Positions 39,811-48,232 of a stretch of DNA of 64,000 nt are shown piece after piece. The stretch covers positions 185,382 to 249,381 of the forward strand of contig NZ_JAHWGT010000007.1 of the NCBI RefSeq assembly GCF_020873895.1. Reading direction: 5' to 3'. The first letter of the stretch is position 1; each line of letters starts with the position of its first letter. This DNA comes from Streptomyces sp. DH12 (GTDB taxonomy: Bacteria; Actinomycetota; Actinomycetes; Streptomycetales; Streptomycetaceae). The notes below the pieces were generated by a model that saw nothing but the letters and a program-made list of their open reading frames with translations, was not told where the DNA came from and made no database searches. Position numbers and translations under genes: made by a program.

Positions 39811-41187
39811 TCACAGGCGTTCGAAGGAGCGGCGCAGCTCCCAGTCGGTCACGGCGGCGTCGAAGGCGGCCAGTTCGACGCGGGCCATGTTGAGGTAGTG
39901 GGCGACGACCTCGTCCCCGAAGGCGGCCCGGGCGAGCGCGCTCCCCTCCCACAGCCCGGCGGCCTCGCGCAGGGTGGTGGGCACGTGGTCGTGGTCGCCG
40001 GCGTAGGCGTTGCCGGTGCACGGGTCGGGGAGTTCGAGCCGCTGCTCGATCCCGTGGATGCCGGCGGCGACGAGCGCGGCGACGGCGAGGTAGGGGTTGA
40101 CGTCGCCGCCGGGGAGGCGGTTCTCGAAGCGGGTGGAGGGGCCGTGCCCGACGACGCGCAGGGCGCAGGTGCGGTTGTCGTGGCCCCAGGCGACGGCGGT
40201 GGGGGCGAAGGAGCCCGGCTGGAACCGCTTATAGGAGTTGATGTTGGGGGCGTAGAGGAGGGAGAACTCGCGCAGGGCGGCGAGCTGACCGGCGAGGAAG
40301 TGGCGCATCACGGGGGACAGGGCGTCCGGGCCGCCCGGTGGGCCGTCCCCGGCGAAGGGGTTGCGGCCGTCGGCGTCCTGGAGGGAGAGGTGGATGTGGC
40401 AGGAGTTGCCCTCGCGGTCGTTGTACTTCGCCATGAAGGTGAGGGCGACTCCCTCCTGGGCCGCGATCTCCTTGGCGCCGGTCTTGTAGACGGCGTGGTG
40501 GTCGCAGGTGGTGAGCGCCTCGTCGTAGCGGAAGGCGATCTCGTGCTGCCCGGGGTTGCACTCCCCCTTGGCGGACTCGACGGTCATGCCGGCCCCGGCC
40601 ATCTGGGTGCGGATGCGGCGCAGGAGGGGTTCGACGCGGCCGGTGCCGAGGATCGAGTAGTCGACGTTGTACTGGTTGACCGGGGTGAGGCCGCGGTAGC
40701 CGGCGTCCCACGCCTGCTCGTAGGTGTCCTTGAAGACGATGAACTCGAGCTCCGTGCCGACGTGGGCGGTGTAGCCGTGCGCGGCGAGCCGCTCCAGCTG
40801 GCGGCGGAGGATCCCGCGGGGCGCGACGTCGACCGGGGAGCCGTCGCGCCGGAGGAGGTCGGCGACGAGCAGCGCGGTGCCGGGGTGCCAGGGGACGCGG
40901 CGCAGGGTGGCCGGGTCGGGGCGCAGGGCGAAGTCGCCGTACCCGGTGGACCAGGAGGAGGCGGCGTAGCCGTCGACGGTGTTCATCTCGGTGTCGACGG
41001 CCAGCAGGTAGTCGCAGCCCTCGGCGCCGTGCTCCAGCACCTCGTCGAGGAAGAAGGGGGCGGCGAACCGCTTGCCCTGGAGCCTGCCCTGCATGTCGGG
41101 GAAGGCCAGGACGACGGTGTCGATCTCGCCGTCCGCGACGAGCGCGCGGAGGTCGTCGACGGTGAGCGGGGGTGTGCGGTCTGCCAC
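39811..41187 (-). CDS. glnA4: glutamine-synthetase-like gamma-glutamylamine ligase (GlnA4 type)
   Basis: 458 aa member of the GSI-like group that ligates glutamate to amines. Visible GS motifs: GTELEFIVF, ESAKGECNPGQHEIAFRYDE, the ATP/metal segment NDREGNSCHIHLSL and NRLPGGDVNPYLAVAALVAA. The tyrosine adenylylation loop of true GlnA is not evident. In S. coelicolor the gene in this context (SCO1613) makes gamma-glutamylethanolamide; the same role is assigned by synteny. GTG 41187 follows AAGGAGG by 9 nt. Divergent from the GntR regulator. Confidence 0.85.
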   Translation of the reverse strand: MADRTPPLTVDDLRALVADGEIDTVVLAFPDMQGRLQGKRFAAPFFLDEVLEHGAEGCDYLLAVDTEMNTVDGYAASSWSTGYGDFALRPDPATLRRVPWHPGTALLVADLLRRDGSPVDVAPRGILRRQLERLAAHGYTAHVGTELEFIVFKDTYEQAWDAGYRGLTPVNQYNVDYSILGTGRVEPLLRRIRTQMAGAGMTVESAKGECNPGQHEIAFRYDEALTTCDHHAVYKTGAKEIAAQEGVALTFMAKYNDREGNSCHIHLSLQDADGRNPFAGDGPPGGPDALSPVMRHFLAGQLAALREFSLLYAPNINSYKRFQPGSFAPTAVAWGHDNRTCALRVVGHGPSTRFENRLPGGDVNPYLAVAALVAAGIHGIEQRLELPDPCTGNAYAGDHDHVPTTLREAAGLWEGSALARAAFGDEVVAHYLNMARVELAAFDAAVTDWELRRSFERL

Positions 41188-41221
41188 GGGGTGGGTCCTC
41201 CTTGGGTCAGCCGGAAGCCAT

Positions 41222-41241
41222 AAGGTATTGCCGTGGACCTT
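41222..41241. promoter_or_regulatory. candidate GntR operator between glnA4-type gene and regulator
   Basis: A perfect inverted repeat AAGGT-N10-ACCTT lies in the 76-nt divergent gap. The core GGTATTGC at 41224-41231 recurs at 42008-42015 upstream of the permease, beside ATGGG-TCCAT-CCCAT at 42041-42055. Both promoters could therefore answer to the same regulator. Confidence 0.5.
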
Positions 41242-41263
41242 TGATTGGGAAGAGGGCGGACAC

Positions 41264-41989
41264 ATGGCGACGGAGCAGGCGCCCGATCGGCTGACGCCGG
41301 TGCTGCGGCCGGTGCGCGCCGGCAGCGGGTTCGAGGAGGCGCTGGAGCAGCTCCTCCAGGTGGTGCGGCTCGGCCTGGTGCCCGCCGGGGGGCGGCTGCC
41401 CGCCGAGCGGGAGCTCGCGGAGCGGATGGGGATCAGCCGGGTCACGCTGCGCGAGGCGCTGCGGGTGCTCCAGGAGCAGGGGCTGGTGGAGAGCCGGCGG
41501 GGCCGGTACGGCGGCACCTTCGTGCTGCGTCGGGAGGTCCGGCCGGGCGGGGAGGAGCTGCGGCGGCGCACGGCGGCGGTCGACCTCGCGGACGTGCTGC
41601 TCTTCCGCGAGGTGCTGGAGACCGGGGCGGCCGGGCTGTGCGCGGGGCGCGGGCTGGACGGGGCGGACGCCGCCCGGCTGCGCGCGGCGCTGCGGGCCAC
41701 GCACGACGCGCCGCTGGAGGAGTACCGGCGGCAGGACACGCTGCTGCACCTGACCCTCGCCGAACTGTCCGGCTCGCCGACGCTGGCCGAGCGGTACGCG
41801 GCCGTCCGCGCCACGGTCAACGACCTGCTGGACTGCATACCGCTGCTCGTACGGAACCTGGAGCACGCCCAGCACCAGCACGACGCGCTGGTGGAGGCGG
41901 TCCTGGAGGGCGACGCCGAGGGGGCGCGGGAGGTCGCGCGGGAGCACTGCGCGGGGACGGCGGCGCTGCTGCGCGGCTTCCTCGCCTGA
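41264..41989 (+). CDS. GntR/FadR-family transcriptional regulator
   Basis: 241 aa. The winged helix is typical: LGLVPAGGRLPAERELAERM, GISRVTLREALRVLQEQGLV and ESRRGRYGGTFV. The C-terminal helical FCD domain (LADVLLFREVLETGAAGLCA, HLTLAELSGSPTLAERYAAV) binds a small ligand and metal. Divergent from the amine ligase and 98 nt upstream of the permease, it probably represses the whole cluster until ethanolamine or a gamma-glutamyl intermediate is present. ATG 41264 is preceded by AGAGGGCGG. Confidence 0.9.
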   Translation: MATEQAPDRLTPVLRPVRAGSGFEEALEQLLQVVRLGLVPAGGRLPAERELAERMGISRVTLREALRVLQEQGLVESRRGRYGGTFVLRREVRPGGEELRRRTAAVDLADVLLFREVLETGAAGLCAGRGLDGADAARLRAALRATHDAPLEEYRRQDTLLHLTLAELSGSPTLAERYAAVRATVNDLLDCIPLLVRNLEHAQHQHDALVEAVLEGDAEGAREVAREHCAGTAALLRGFLA

Positions 41990-42087
41990 CGGCGAAGTGG
42001 CGCCGAGGGTATTGCGCCGATCCCCGACCCCCGCAAAGGTATGGGTCCATCCCATTGGCTGGACCGAGGCGGGGAGCTGACGCTGCC

Positions 42088-43599
42088 ATGACCCTGGACG
42101 AGAACCCCGACACCGCGCCGCCCGGCGCCGGGTCACCCCACGCCGGCCCGCCCGGCGCCCCGCCGGCCGACGACTACCTCCGGCGCCGCGCCCTGCGGCG
42201 CGGCAGCGCGGGCTGGCTGCTGCTCACGGGGCTCGGCGTCGGCTACGTCGTCTCCGGGGACTACTCCGGCTGGAACATCGGCCTGGCGAAGGGCGGCTTC
42301 GGCGGGCTCGCGGTGGCCACGCTCCTCATGGGCACGATGTACGCCTGCCTGGTCCTCGCCCTGGCCGAGCTCTCCGCCGTCCTGCCGGCCGCGGGCGGCG
42401 GCTACGGCTTCGCGCGGCGGGCGCTCGGCACCTGGGGCGGCTTCCTCACCGGTACGGCGATCCTCATCGAGTACGTCCTCGCCCCCGCCGCGATCTCGAT
42501 CTTCATCGGGGACTACGTCGAGTCGCTGGGCCTGTTCGGCCTGGAGTCCGGGTGGCCCCTCTACCTGGGGTGCTTCGCCGTCTTCGTCGGCATCCACCTG
42601 TGGGGCGTGGGCGAGGCGCTGCGCTTCAGCCTCGTCGTGACGGCGGTCGCGGTCGCCGCGCTGCTGGTCTTCGCGGTCGGCGCGTTCACGGAGTTCCGGG
42701 CGGACGCGCTGGTCGACATCCCGGTGGACCCCGGGGCGTACGGCGCGAGCGGCTGGCTGCCGTACGGGCTGCTCGGCATCTGGGCGGCGTTCCCGTTCGG
42801 CATGTGGTTCTTCCTCGGCGTGGAGGGCGTGCCGCTGGCCGCCGAGGAGGCGAAGGACCCGGTCCGGTCGATGCCGCGGGCGATGGCGCTGTCGATGGGC
42901 GTGCTCGTGGTGCTCGCCGCGGTGACCCTGGTGGCGGCGACCGGGGCGCGCGGCGCCGCGGCCGTCCAGGACGCGGGCAACCCGCTCGTCGTGGCCCTGG
43001 AAGGGGACGGCGGGCCGACGGCGCTCAGCCGGTTCGTCAACTACGCGGGGCTGGCCGGGCTCGTGGCGTCGTTCTTCTCGCTCGTCTACGCCGGGTCCCG
43101 GCAGCTGTTCGCGCTGTCCCGGGCCGGCTACCTGCCCCGGTTCCTGTCGCTCACCAGCCGCCGCAAGGCACCGTGGCTCGGGCTGCTCGTCCCGGGTGCG
43201 ATCGGCTTCGCCCTGGCGGCCGGCACGGACGACGGGGCGCGGATGCTGAACATCGCGGTCTTCGGCGCCACCATCTCGTACGCCCTGATGGCCCTCTCCC
43301 ACATCGTGCTGCGGCGCCGCGAGCCGCTGCTGGTACGCCCGTACCGCACCCCGGGGGGCGTGGTGACCTCGTCGGTCGCCCTCGGCCTCGCCCTCTGCGC
43401 GCTCGTGGCCACCTTCCTGGTGGACGCGGTGGCCGCGCTCATGGCGCTCGGGGTGTACGTCGTCGCCCTGGCGTACTTCGCGCTCTACAGTCGTCACCGT
43501 CTCGTCGCGAGCGCGCCGGAGGAGGAGTTCGCGGCACTGGCGGCGGCGGAGGCCGAACTGGACCGCGCGGGCCGGGCGCCCCGGGACGGCGCCGGGTGA
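42088..43599 (+). CDS. eat: APC-family permease, probable ethanolamine transporter
   Basis: 503 aa with about 12 membrane helices. GWLLLTGLGVGYVVSGDYSG, then WNIGLAKGGFGGL, is the helix-1 unwound region of ethanolamine permeases (Eat); FFLGVEGVPLAAEEAKDPVR is a conserved loop in this group. A Pro/Gly-rich N-terminal stretch and an acidic C-terminal tail are cytosolic. With the ligase across the gap it should bring ethanolamine (or a related amine) in as a nitrogen source. ATG 42088 gives MTLDENPD; no strong ribosome site but GGGGAGC lies about 10 nt upstream. Confidence 0.82.
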   Translation: MTLDENPDTAPPGAGSPHAGPPGAPPADDYLRRRALRRGSAGWLLLTGLGVGYVVSGDYSGWNIGLAKGGFGGLAVATLLMGTMYACLVLALAELSAVLPAAGGGYGFARRALGTWGGFLTGTAILIEYVLAPAAISIFIGDYVESLGLFGLESGWPLYLGCFAVFVGIHLWGVGEALRFSLVVTAVAVAALLVFAVGAFTEFRADALVDIPVDPGAYGASGWLPYGLLGIWAAFPFGMWFFLGVEGVPLAAEEAKDPVRSMPRAMALSMGVLVVLAAVTLVAATGARGAAAVQDAGNPLVVALEGDGGPTALSRFVNYAGLAGLVASFFSLVYAGSRQLFALSRAGYLPRFLSLTSRRKAPWLGLLVPGAIGFALAAGTDDGARMLNIAVFGATISYALMALSHIVLRRREPLLVRPYRTPGGVVTSSVALGLALCALVATFLVDAVAALMALGVYVVALAYFALYSRHRLVASAPEEEFAALAAAEAELDRAGRAPRDGAG

Positions 43600-43648
43600 C
43601 GAGGGTGGCGGAGTGTCGGGAGTGGCGCTGGTGGAAGGAGCGGTACGC

Positions 43649-44335
43649 GTGAGCAGGCCCCTCATCGGAGTGACGACCTACCTCGACCCCGCGCGCTGGG
43701 GGGTGTGGGAGATGCCGGCGGCGCTGCTGCCGGCCGGGTACCCGCGGCTGGTGCAGGCGGCGGGCGGGATCGCCGCGATGCTCCCGCCGGACGCGCCGGA
43801 CGCCGCCACGGCGGTGGTCGCCCGGATCGACGCGCTCGTCGTCGCGGGCGGCCCGGACGTCGACCCGGCGCGCTACGGCGCCCCGCGCGACCCGAGGACC
43901 GGTCCGCCCGCTCCGGAGCGGGACGCCTGGGAGCTGGCGCTGCTCGACGCCGCCCTGGCGGCGGGCACCCCGGTCCTGGGCGTCTGCCGCGGGATGCAAC
44001 TGCTGAACGTGGCCCTCGGCGGGACGCTCGTGCAGCACCTGGACGGGCACGTGCGGGAGCCGGGCCGGTTCGCCTGCCACACCGTCAAGCCGGTACCGGA
44101 CACCCGCTGCGGCACGCTGGTGCCGGAGGCGGTCGAGGTGCGGACGTACCACCACCAGGCCGTCGACCGCCTCGGCGCCGGCCTGGTGGCGTCCGCGTAC
44201 GCCGAGGACGGCACGGTCGAGGCGGTGGAGCCGTACGGGGCCGGGGCGTGGGTCCTGGGCGTGCAGTGGCACCCGGAGGCGGACGACGACACGCGCGTGA
44301 TGCGGGGCCTGGTCCGCGCCGCGACCCGGGCGTGA
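43649..44335 (+). CDS. gamma-glutamyl-amine hydrolase, class I glutamine amidotransferase (PuuD type)
   Basis: 228 aa. Catalytic triad visible: Cys113 in GVCRGMQLLN, His208 and Glu210 in VQWHPEAD. The SRPLIGVTTYLD start and GGPDVDP loop fit PuuD-like hydrolases that cleave gamma-glutamyl amides. In this cluster it would release glutamate from the oxidised product (for example gamma-glutamylglycine). GTG 43649 follows GGAAGGAG by 9 nt; the frame upstream (43613) overlaps that site. The gene is 49 nt after the permease and presumably co-transcribed. Confidence 0.88.
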   Translation: MSRPLIGVTTYLDPARWGVWEMPAALLPAGYPRLVQAAGGIAAMLPPDAPDAATAVVARIDALVVAGGPDVDPARYGAPRDPRTGPPAPERDAWELALLDAALAAGTPVLGVCRGMQLLNVALGGTLVQHLDGHVREPGRFACHTVKPVPDTRCGTLVPEAVEVRTYHHQAVDRLGAGLVASAYAEDGTVEAVEPYGAGAWVLGVQWHPEADDDTRVMRGLVRAATRA

Positions 44336-44442
44336 CGGGCGCGCCGCCTGACGCGAGCCTGAGGGCGCGCCGCCTGACGGGCCCTGACGGGTTCCGCGTC
44401 GGGCGGCCGCCGGGGCCGGTCGGTGCGCCGCCCGTCCGCGTG

Positions 44443-45345
44443 TCAGCGGGCCCGGGACAGCGACAGCAGGTCGCGGGCCGGGCCGGTCGGGCGCGGGCCG
44501 CGGGGCCACACGGCACGCAGGGCGCGGCGCAGGTCGACGCCCTCCACCGGGACCTCCGCCAGGCGGCGGGAGGCCAGCTCCTCGGTCACCGCCAGCTCGC
44601 TGAGGACGGCGGGCCCGGCACCGCTCACGGCCGCGGACTTCACCGCGGTCGTCGAAGCCAGCTCCATCAGCGGCGCGGCGAGGCCGCCGTGAGCCGCCAG
44701 GGCCGAGTCGAGCACCTGGCGGGTGCCCGAGCCGTACTCGCGCAGGACCAGCGGGGTCGCCGCGAGTTCGGCGGGGGTGACCGGCGCGCGACGGCGGGCC
44801 CACCGGTGGGAGGGGGCCGCGACGACGACGAGCCGGTCGTGGGCGACGACCACGCCGTTCAGCCCCTCGGGGACGGCGAGCCCCTCCACGTACCCGAGGT
44901 CGGCCTCGCCCGCCAGCAGGAGCGCCGCGACCGCGGCGGAGTTCCCGGCGCGCAGCGACACGGCCGTGTCGGGCAGGTCCGCGTGCAGGGCGATCAGCCA
45001 GCCGGGCAGCAGGTACTCGGCGATCGTCATGGACGCGGCGACGCGCAGCCGCGAGTCGCGCCGGTCGCGCAGCGCCTGGGCGCCCGCGTCGAACGCCTCC
45101 GCCGCCTCGACGACGCGCCGCGCCCAGTCCGTCACCAGGGCGCCCGCGTCGGTGAGCCGGGAGCCGCGCGGCGAGCGGTCGACGAGGGCGACACCGAGCT
45201 GCCGTTCCATGGAGCGGATCCGGCTGCTCGCCGCGGGCTGCGTGATGCCGACCTCGCGGGCCGCCCGGCCCAGGCTGCCGTGCCGGGCCACGGCGATGAG
45301 CAGTTCCAGGGCTCCGAGGTCGGGCACGCGGTGCGAGAGGCTCAT
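44443..45345 (-). CDS. LysR-family regulator
   Basis: 300 aa. Winged helix at the N-terminus (LGALELLIAVARHGSLGRAA, GITQPAASSRIRSMERQLGV) and a two-lobed effector domain with ADLGYVEG and LVLREYGSGTRQVLD. It is divergent from the TDT-type transporter gene, the usual arrangement for a regulator and its target, and a T-N11-A box covers its own start. It likely senses the transported anion; ligand unknown. Confidence 0.92.
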   Translation of the reverse strand: MSLSHRVPDLGALELLIAVARHGSLGRAAREVGITQPAASSRIRSMERQLGVALVDRSPRGSRLTDAGALVTDWARRVVEAAEAFDAGAQALRDRRDSRLRVAASMTIAEYLLPGWLIALHADLPDTAVSLRAGNSAAVAALLLAGEADLGYVEGLAVPEGLNGVVVAHDRLVVVAAPSHRWARRRAPVTPAELAATPLVLREYGSGTRQVLDSALAAHGGLAAPLMELASTTAVKSAAVSGAGPAVLSELAVTEELASRRLAEVPVEGVDLRRALRAVWPRGPRPTGPARDLLSLSRAR

Positions 45346-45359
45346 AAGACCAGCTTATG
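45343..45359. promoter_or_regulatory. LysR box at the LysR/TDT divergent promoter
   Basis: CATAAG-N5-CTTATG is a perfect palindrome with the T-N11-A spacing typical of LysR sites. It overlaps the regulator's start codon and lies 58 nt before the transporter start, so it can act on both. Confidence 0.65.
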
Positions 45360-45416
45360 GGGTCATAGCCGCAAGGTCCCTGGTCGGGGGTGGTGGGGAC
45401 GACCAGGCTGGGCAGC

Positions 45417-46781
45417 ATGGCAACCCCCGCCCGGTACCTCCCCCCTCCCGCCGCCCACCCCGGGTCGCTCCCGCTCCCCCACACCGGGCCGCCGCCCCAC
45501 GCCGACTCCCCGCCGCCCCCCGGACCCGTGGCGGACGCCGGATCGCTCCCCGCGCCCGGCTCGCTCCCCGCGCCCGGATCGCTCCCCGCGCCGGGCTCGC
45601 TCCCCCACCCGCCGCGGGGAGCCGTCCCCCTCCAGCGGCGGGGCCCGCTCCGCCGCCCGCGCCGGACCCCTGCGGCCCCCGGCGTCCGCACCCGGGCCGC
45701 CGCCGTCCGCCACCTGGGACCGCAGTGGTACGCGGCCGTCATGGGCACCGCGATCGTCGGCAGCGCGGGCGCGGCCCTGCCGGTGCGGGTGCCGGGGCTG
45801 CGGACGGCCTGCACCGCGATGTGGGCGCTGTCGCTGCTGGCGCTCCTCGCGCTGGTGGCCGCGCGGGCCGCGCACTGGACGCACCACCGCGACCGGGCCC
45901 GCGCCCACCTGCTGGACCCGGCGGTCGCCCCGTTCCACGGGTGCGCCGCCATGGCGCTGGTCTCCGTCGGCGGCGGCACCCTGCTCGTCGGCCGGGACTG
46001 GCTGGGCGCGGGCGCGGCGGTGGCCCTCGGCGCGGTCCTCTACGCGGCCGGCACGCTGGCCGGGCTCGCGACCGCGGCAGCGGTGCCGTACCTGATGGTG
46101 GTGCGGCACCGGGTGGCGGAGCCGTCCCCGCTGTGGCTGCTGCCGGTGGTGGCGCCGATGGTGTCGGCGGCGCAGGGCCCGCTGTTCGCCGCGCGCCTGC
46201 CGCCCGGCGAGGCCCGCGGGACGCTGCTCGCGCTGTGCCTCGCCATGTGCGGGGCGAGCCTGCTGGCCTCGCTGCTCGTGGTGCCGCTGGTCTTCGGCCG
46301 GCTGGTGACCGGCGGCCCGCCCCCGCTCGCGGCGACACCCGCGCTGCTGCTGGTCCTCGGCCCGCTGGGCCAGTCGACGACCGCGGCGAACGCCCTCGCG
46401 GACGCGGCCGGGCCCGGCGTGCCGTACGCGGCGGCGCTGGCGGTGCTGTACGGGGTGCCGGTGACGGGCTTCGCGCTGCTGTGGCTGGCGCTGGCCGGGG
46501 CGCTGGTGGTGCGGGCCCGGCGGCGCGGGATGCGCTTCGCCCTGACGTGGTGGGCGTTCACCTTCCCCGTGGGCACCTGCGTCACGGGACTGGAGGGCCT
46601 GGCGGGCCACACGGGTCTCGCGGTGTTCCCGGTGGTGGCGGTGGCCCTGTACGGGCTGCTCGTCGCCGGGTGGCTGGCCGCCGCGGCGGGGACGGTGCGG
46701 GGCCTGCTCAGCGGGACGCTGCTCGCAGGGCCCGGCCCAGCGCCTCGGGTGCCCGGGCCAGGGACGGCCCGTACCACGTGA
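45417..46781 (+). CDS. TDT-family transporter (TehA/SLAC1-like)
   Basis: 454 aa. A long hydrophilic N-terminus (1-95; Pro, Gly, Ser) with a repeated GSLPAP unit precedes about ten membrane helices starting at HLGPQWYAAVMGTAIVGSAG. That phrase, and LTWWAFTFPVGTCVTGLEGL near the end, are hallmarks of the tellurite-resistance/dicarboxylate (TDT) channel family. Substrate unknown; sulfite, tellurite or C4-dicarboxylate are known in relatives. Its 3' end overlaps the convergent metal-receptor gene by 74 nt. Confidence 0.82.
   Translation: MATPARYLPPPAAHPGSLPLPHTGPPPHADSPPPPGPVADAGSLPAPGSLPAPGSLPAPGSLPHPPRGAVPLQRRGPLRRPRRTPAAPGVRTRAAAVRHLGPQWYAAVMGTAIVGSAGAALPVRVPGLRTACTAMWALSLLALLALVAARAAHWTHHRDRARAHLLDPAVAPFHGCAAMALVSVGGGTLLVGRDWLGAGAAVALGAVLYAAGTLAGLATAAAVPYLMVVRHRVAEPSPLWLLPVVAPMVSAAQGPLFAARLPPGEARGTLLALCLAMCGASLLASLLVVPLVFGRLVTGGPPPLAATPALLLVLGPLGQSTTAANALADAAGPGVPYAAALAVLYGVPVTGFALLWLALAGALVVRARRRGMRFALTWWAFTFPVGTCVTGLEGLAGHTGLAVFPVVAVALYGLLVAGWLAAAAGTVRGLLSGTLLAGPGPAPRVPGPGTARTT
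45540..45605 (+). repeat. in-frame 18-bp repeats (GSLPAP) in the transporter N-terminus
   Basis: Three full copies and one partial copy of an 18-nt unit, GGCTCGCTCCCCGCGCCC-like, encode GSLPAP at residues 42-63 of the transporter. A slippage-prone disordered linker. Confidence 0.8.
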
Positions 46782-47430
46782 GGTACCGCCCGTCGACGAG
46801 CGCGGCGGGCAGGCCGGGGAACGCCTCGGGCCCGTCGTCGGCGGTGAACCGGTACGGCTCGTCCGGCAGGACGACGAGGTCGGCGCCGCGGGCCCGCAGC
46901 TCCTCCAGCGGGACCCGCGGGTAGCGCTCGGCGTGGCCGGCGTACGCGTTGGCCACGCCGAGCCGGGCGAGCAGGTCGCCGGCGAAGGTGTCCCGCCCGA
47001 GGACCATCCAGGGCCGCCGCCAGACGGGCACGACGGCGGTGCGGGGCGGCCCGGCCGGCGCGGCGGCGGCCCAGGCGGCCTCGGCCTCGTCCAGCCAGCG
47101 CGGCCGGGACCGTACGCCGCAGGCCCGCAGGACCCGGTCGAGCTCGGCGAGTGCCTGGTCGAGGTCGCGGATTTCGGTGACCACGACGTCGAGGCCCGCT
47201 TCGCGCAGGGCGGCGAGGTCGGCGGGGCGGTTCTCCTCCTCGTTGGCGACGACGAGGTCGGGCCGCAGCGCGACGACGGCCGCCACGTCGGGGTTCTTGG
47301 TGCCGCCGACGCGGGCCGCGTCGAGGCCGGCGGGGTGGGTGCACCAGTCGGTGCACGCGACGAGCGCCCCGGGCGCGGACACCGCGACGGCCTCGGTGAG
47401 GGAGGGCACGAGCGACACCACGCGCGTCAC
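46708..47430 (-). CDS. soluble helical-backbone metal-receptor (BtuF-like) protein
   Basis: 240 aa with the fold of ABC-type cobalamin/iron substrate-binding proteins: VVSLVPSLTEAVAV start, TDWCTHPAG, VGGTKNPDVAAVVALRPDLV, VVPVWRRPWMVLGRDTFAGD. It has no signal peptide, lipobox or membrane helix, and no permease genes are near, so it probably acts in the cytosol, a known variant of unclear function. It is convergent with the TDT gene and separated from the XRE-cupin gene by short tandem repeats. Confidence 0.8.
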   Translation of the reverse strand: MTRVVSLVPSLTEAVAVSAPGALVACTDWCTHPAGLDAARVGGTKNPDVAAVVALRPDLVVANEEENRPADLAALREAGLDVVVTEIRDLDQALAELDRVLRACGVRSRPRWLDEAEAAWAAAAPAGPPRTAVVPVWRRPWMVLGRDTFAGDLLARLGVANAYAGHAERYPRVPLEELRARGADLVVLPDEPYRFTADDGPEAFPGLPAALVDGRYLTWYGPSLARAPEALGRALRAASR

Positions 47431-47450
47431 GCGGCCGCCCCCGCGCAGGG

Positions 47451-47505
47451 TGCGGCCGACGCCAGGCGGAGTGCGGCCGACGCCGCACGGGGTACGGCCG
47501 ACACC
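47451..47505. repeat. 21-bp tandem repeats
   Basis: TGCGGCCGACGCC at 47451 and 47472, and the variant TACGGCCGACACC at 47493, are spaced exactly 21 nt; a fourth degenerate copy may follow. They lie just upstream of the metal-receptor start (47430), in the gap after the XRE-cupin gene. Confidence 0.75.
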
Positions 47506-47554
47506 GCGCGGGCGGTCACCGACCGCGCCTGGGCGCCGGGGGCCGCCGCGCGTG

Positions 47555-48112
47555 TCACTCGGCCGCCCCCATGTGGGGGGCGACGGAGACGACGAGCACC
47601 CGCGTGGCCGCCCCGGAGGAGGCCCGCCACCGGTGGCGCACCCCGCCGGAGAGGTACAGGGTGTCGCCGCGCTCCAGCCGGTAGGCGCGGCCCTCGGCCT
47701 CCACCTCCACGGTGCCGTCGGCGACGTACAGCAGCGCGTCGTTGCGCAGCACCAGCTCGCGGCCCGCGTCGTGGTCGCCGGTGAACTCCTCGGCGTGCAT
47801 CTGGTGCTCGCCGCGCACCAGCGGGCGCACGCCGGGCGGCGCGGCCGGGTCCTCGGCGGGCGCGACCGCCCGGACGACGTCGACCGTACGCGTGGCGTCG
47901 CCCGCGTCGAGCAGCTCGACGGCGGTGGTCTTCAGCGCGTCCGCGATGCACTCCAGCGACCGGGTGCTGGGCCGGGCGCGCTCGTTCTCGATCTGGCTGA
48001 GAAAGGGCACGGACAGGCCGCTGCGCTCGGCGACGGCGGCCAGGGTCAGCGACAGCGCGCGGCGCCTTCTGCGCACGGCCGCGCCGACCCGGGGCGTTTC
48101 CTTGTCGTCCAT
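47555..48112 (-). CDS. XRE-cupin transcriptional regulator
   Basis: 185 aa. N-terminal helix-turn-helix (LTLAAVAERSGLSVPFLSQI, then ENERARPSTRSLECIADAL) and C-terminal cupin (YVADGTVEVEAEGRAYRLER, then GDTLYLSGGVRHRWRA). The layout equals PuuR, the putrescine-utilisation repressor of E. coli, and related SutR-like proteins. The neighbouring amine cluster makes a role in polyamine or ethanolamine control possible, but 3 kb separate them, so this is only inference. Start ATG 48112 has GGGAGGGAAGAC directly upstream. Confidence 0.88.
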   Translation of the reverse strand: MDDKETPRVGAAVRRRRRALSLTLAAVAERSGLSVPFLSQIENERARPSTRSLECIADALKTTAVELLDAGDATRTVDVVRAVAPAEDPAAPPGVRPLVRGEHQMHAEEFTGDHDAGRELVLRNDALLYVADGTVEVEAEGRAYRLERGDTLYLSGGVRHRWRASSGAATRVLVVSVAPHMGAAE

Positions 48113-48232
48113 GTCTTCCCTCCCTTCCCTCCCTCTTCGACCACCTTACGCAGCGCGAGTACCCCCGAGTAGCGCAAACGGCGGAAGCGTCCGGGCACCG
48201 GCCCTGTCGGTGCCGTACGGCATCATGCGAGT

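Noticed and set aside
47451-47505. Small rightward ORF made of VRPTP repeats
   Set aside because: The reading is a by-product of the 21-bp DNA repeats; no start with ribosome site.
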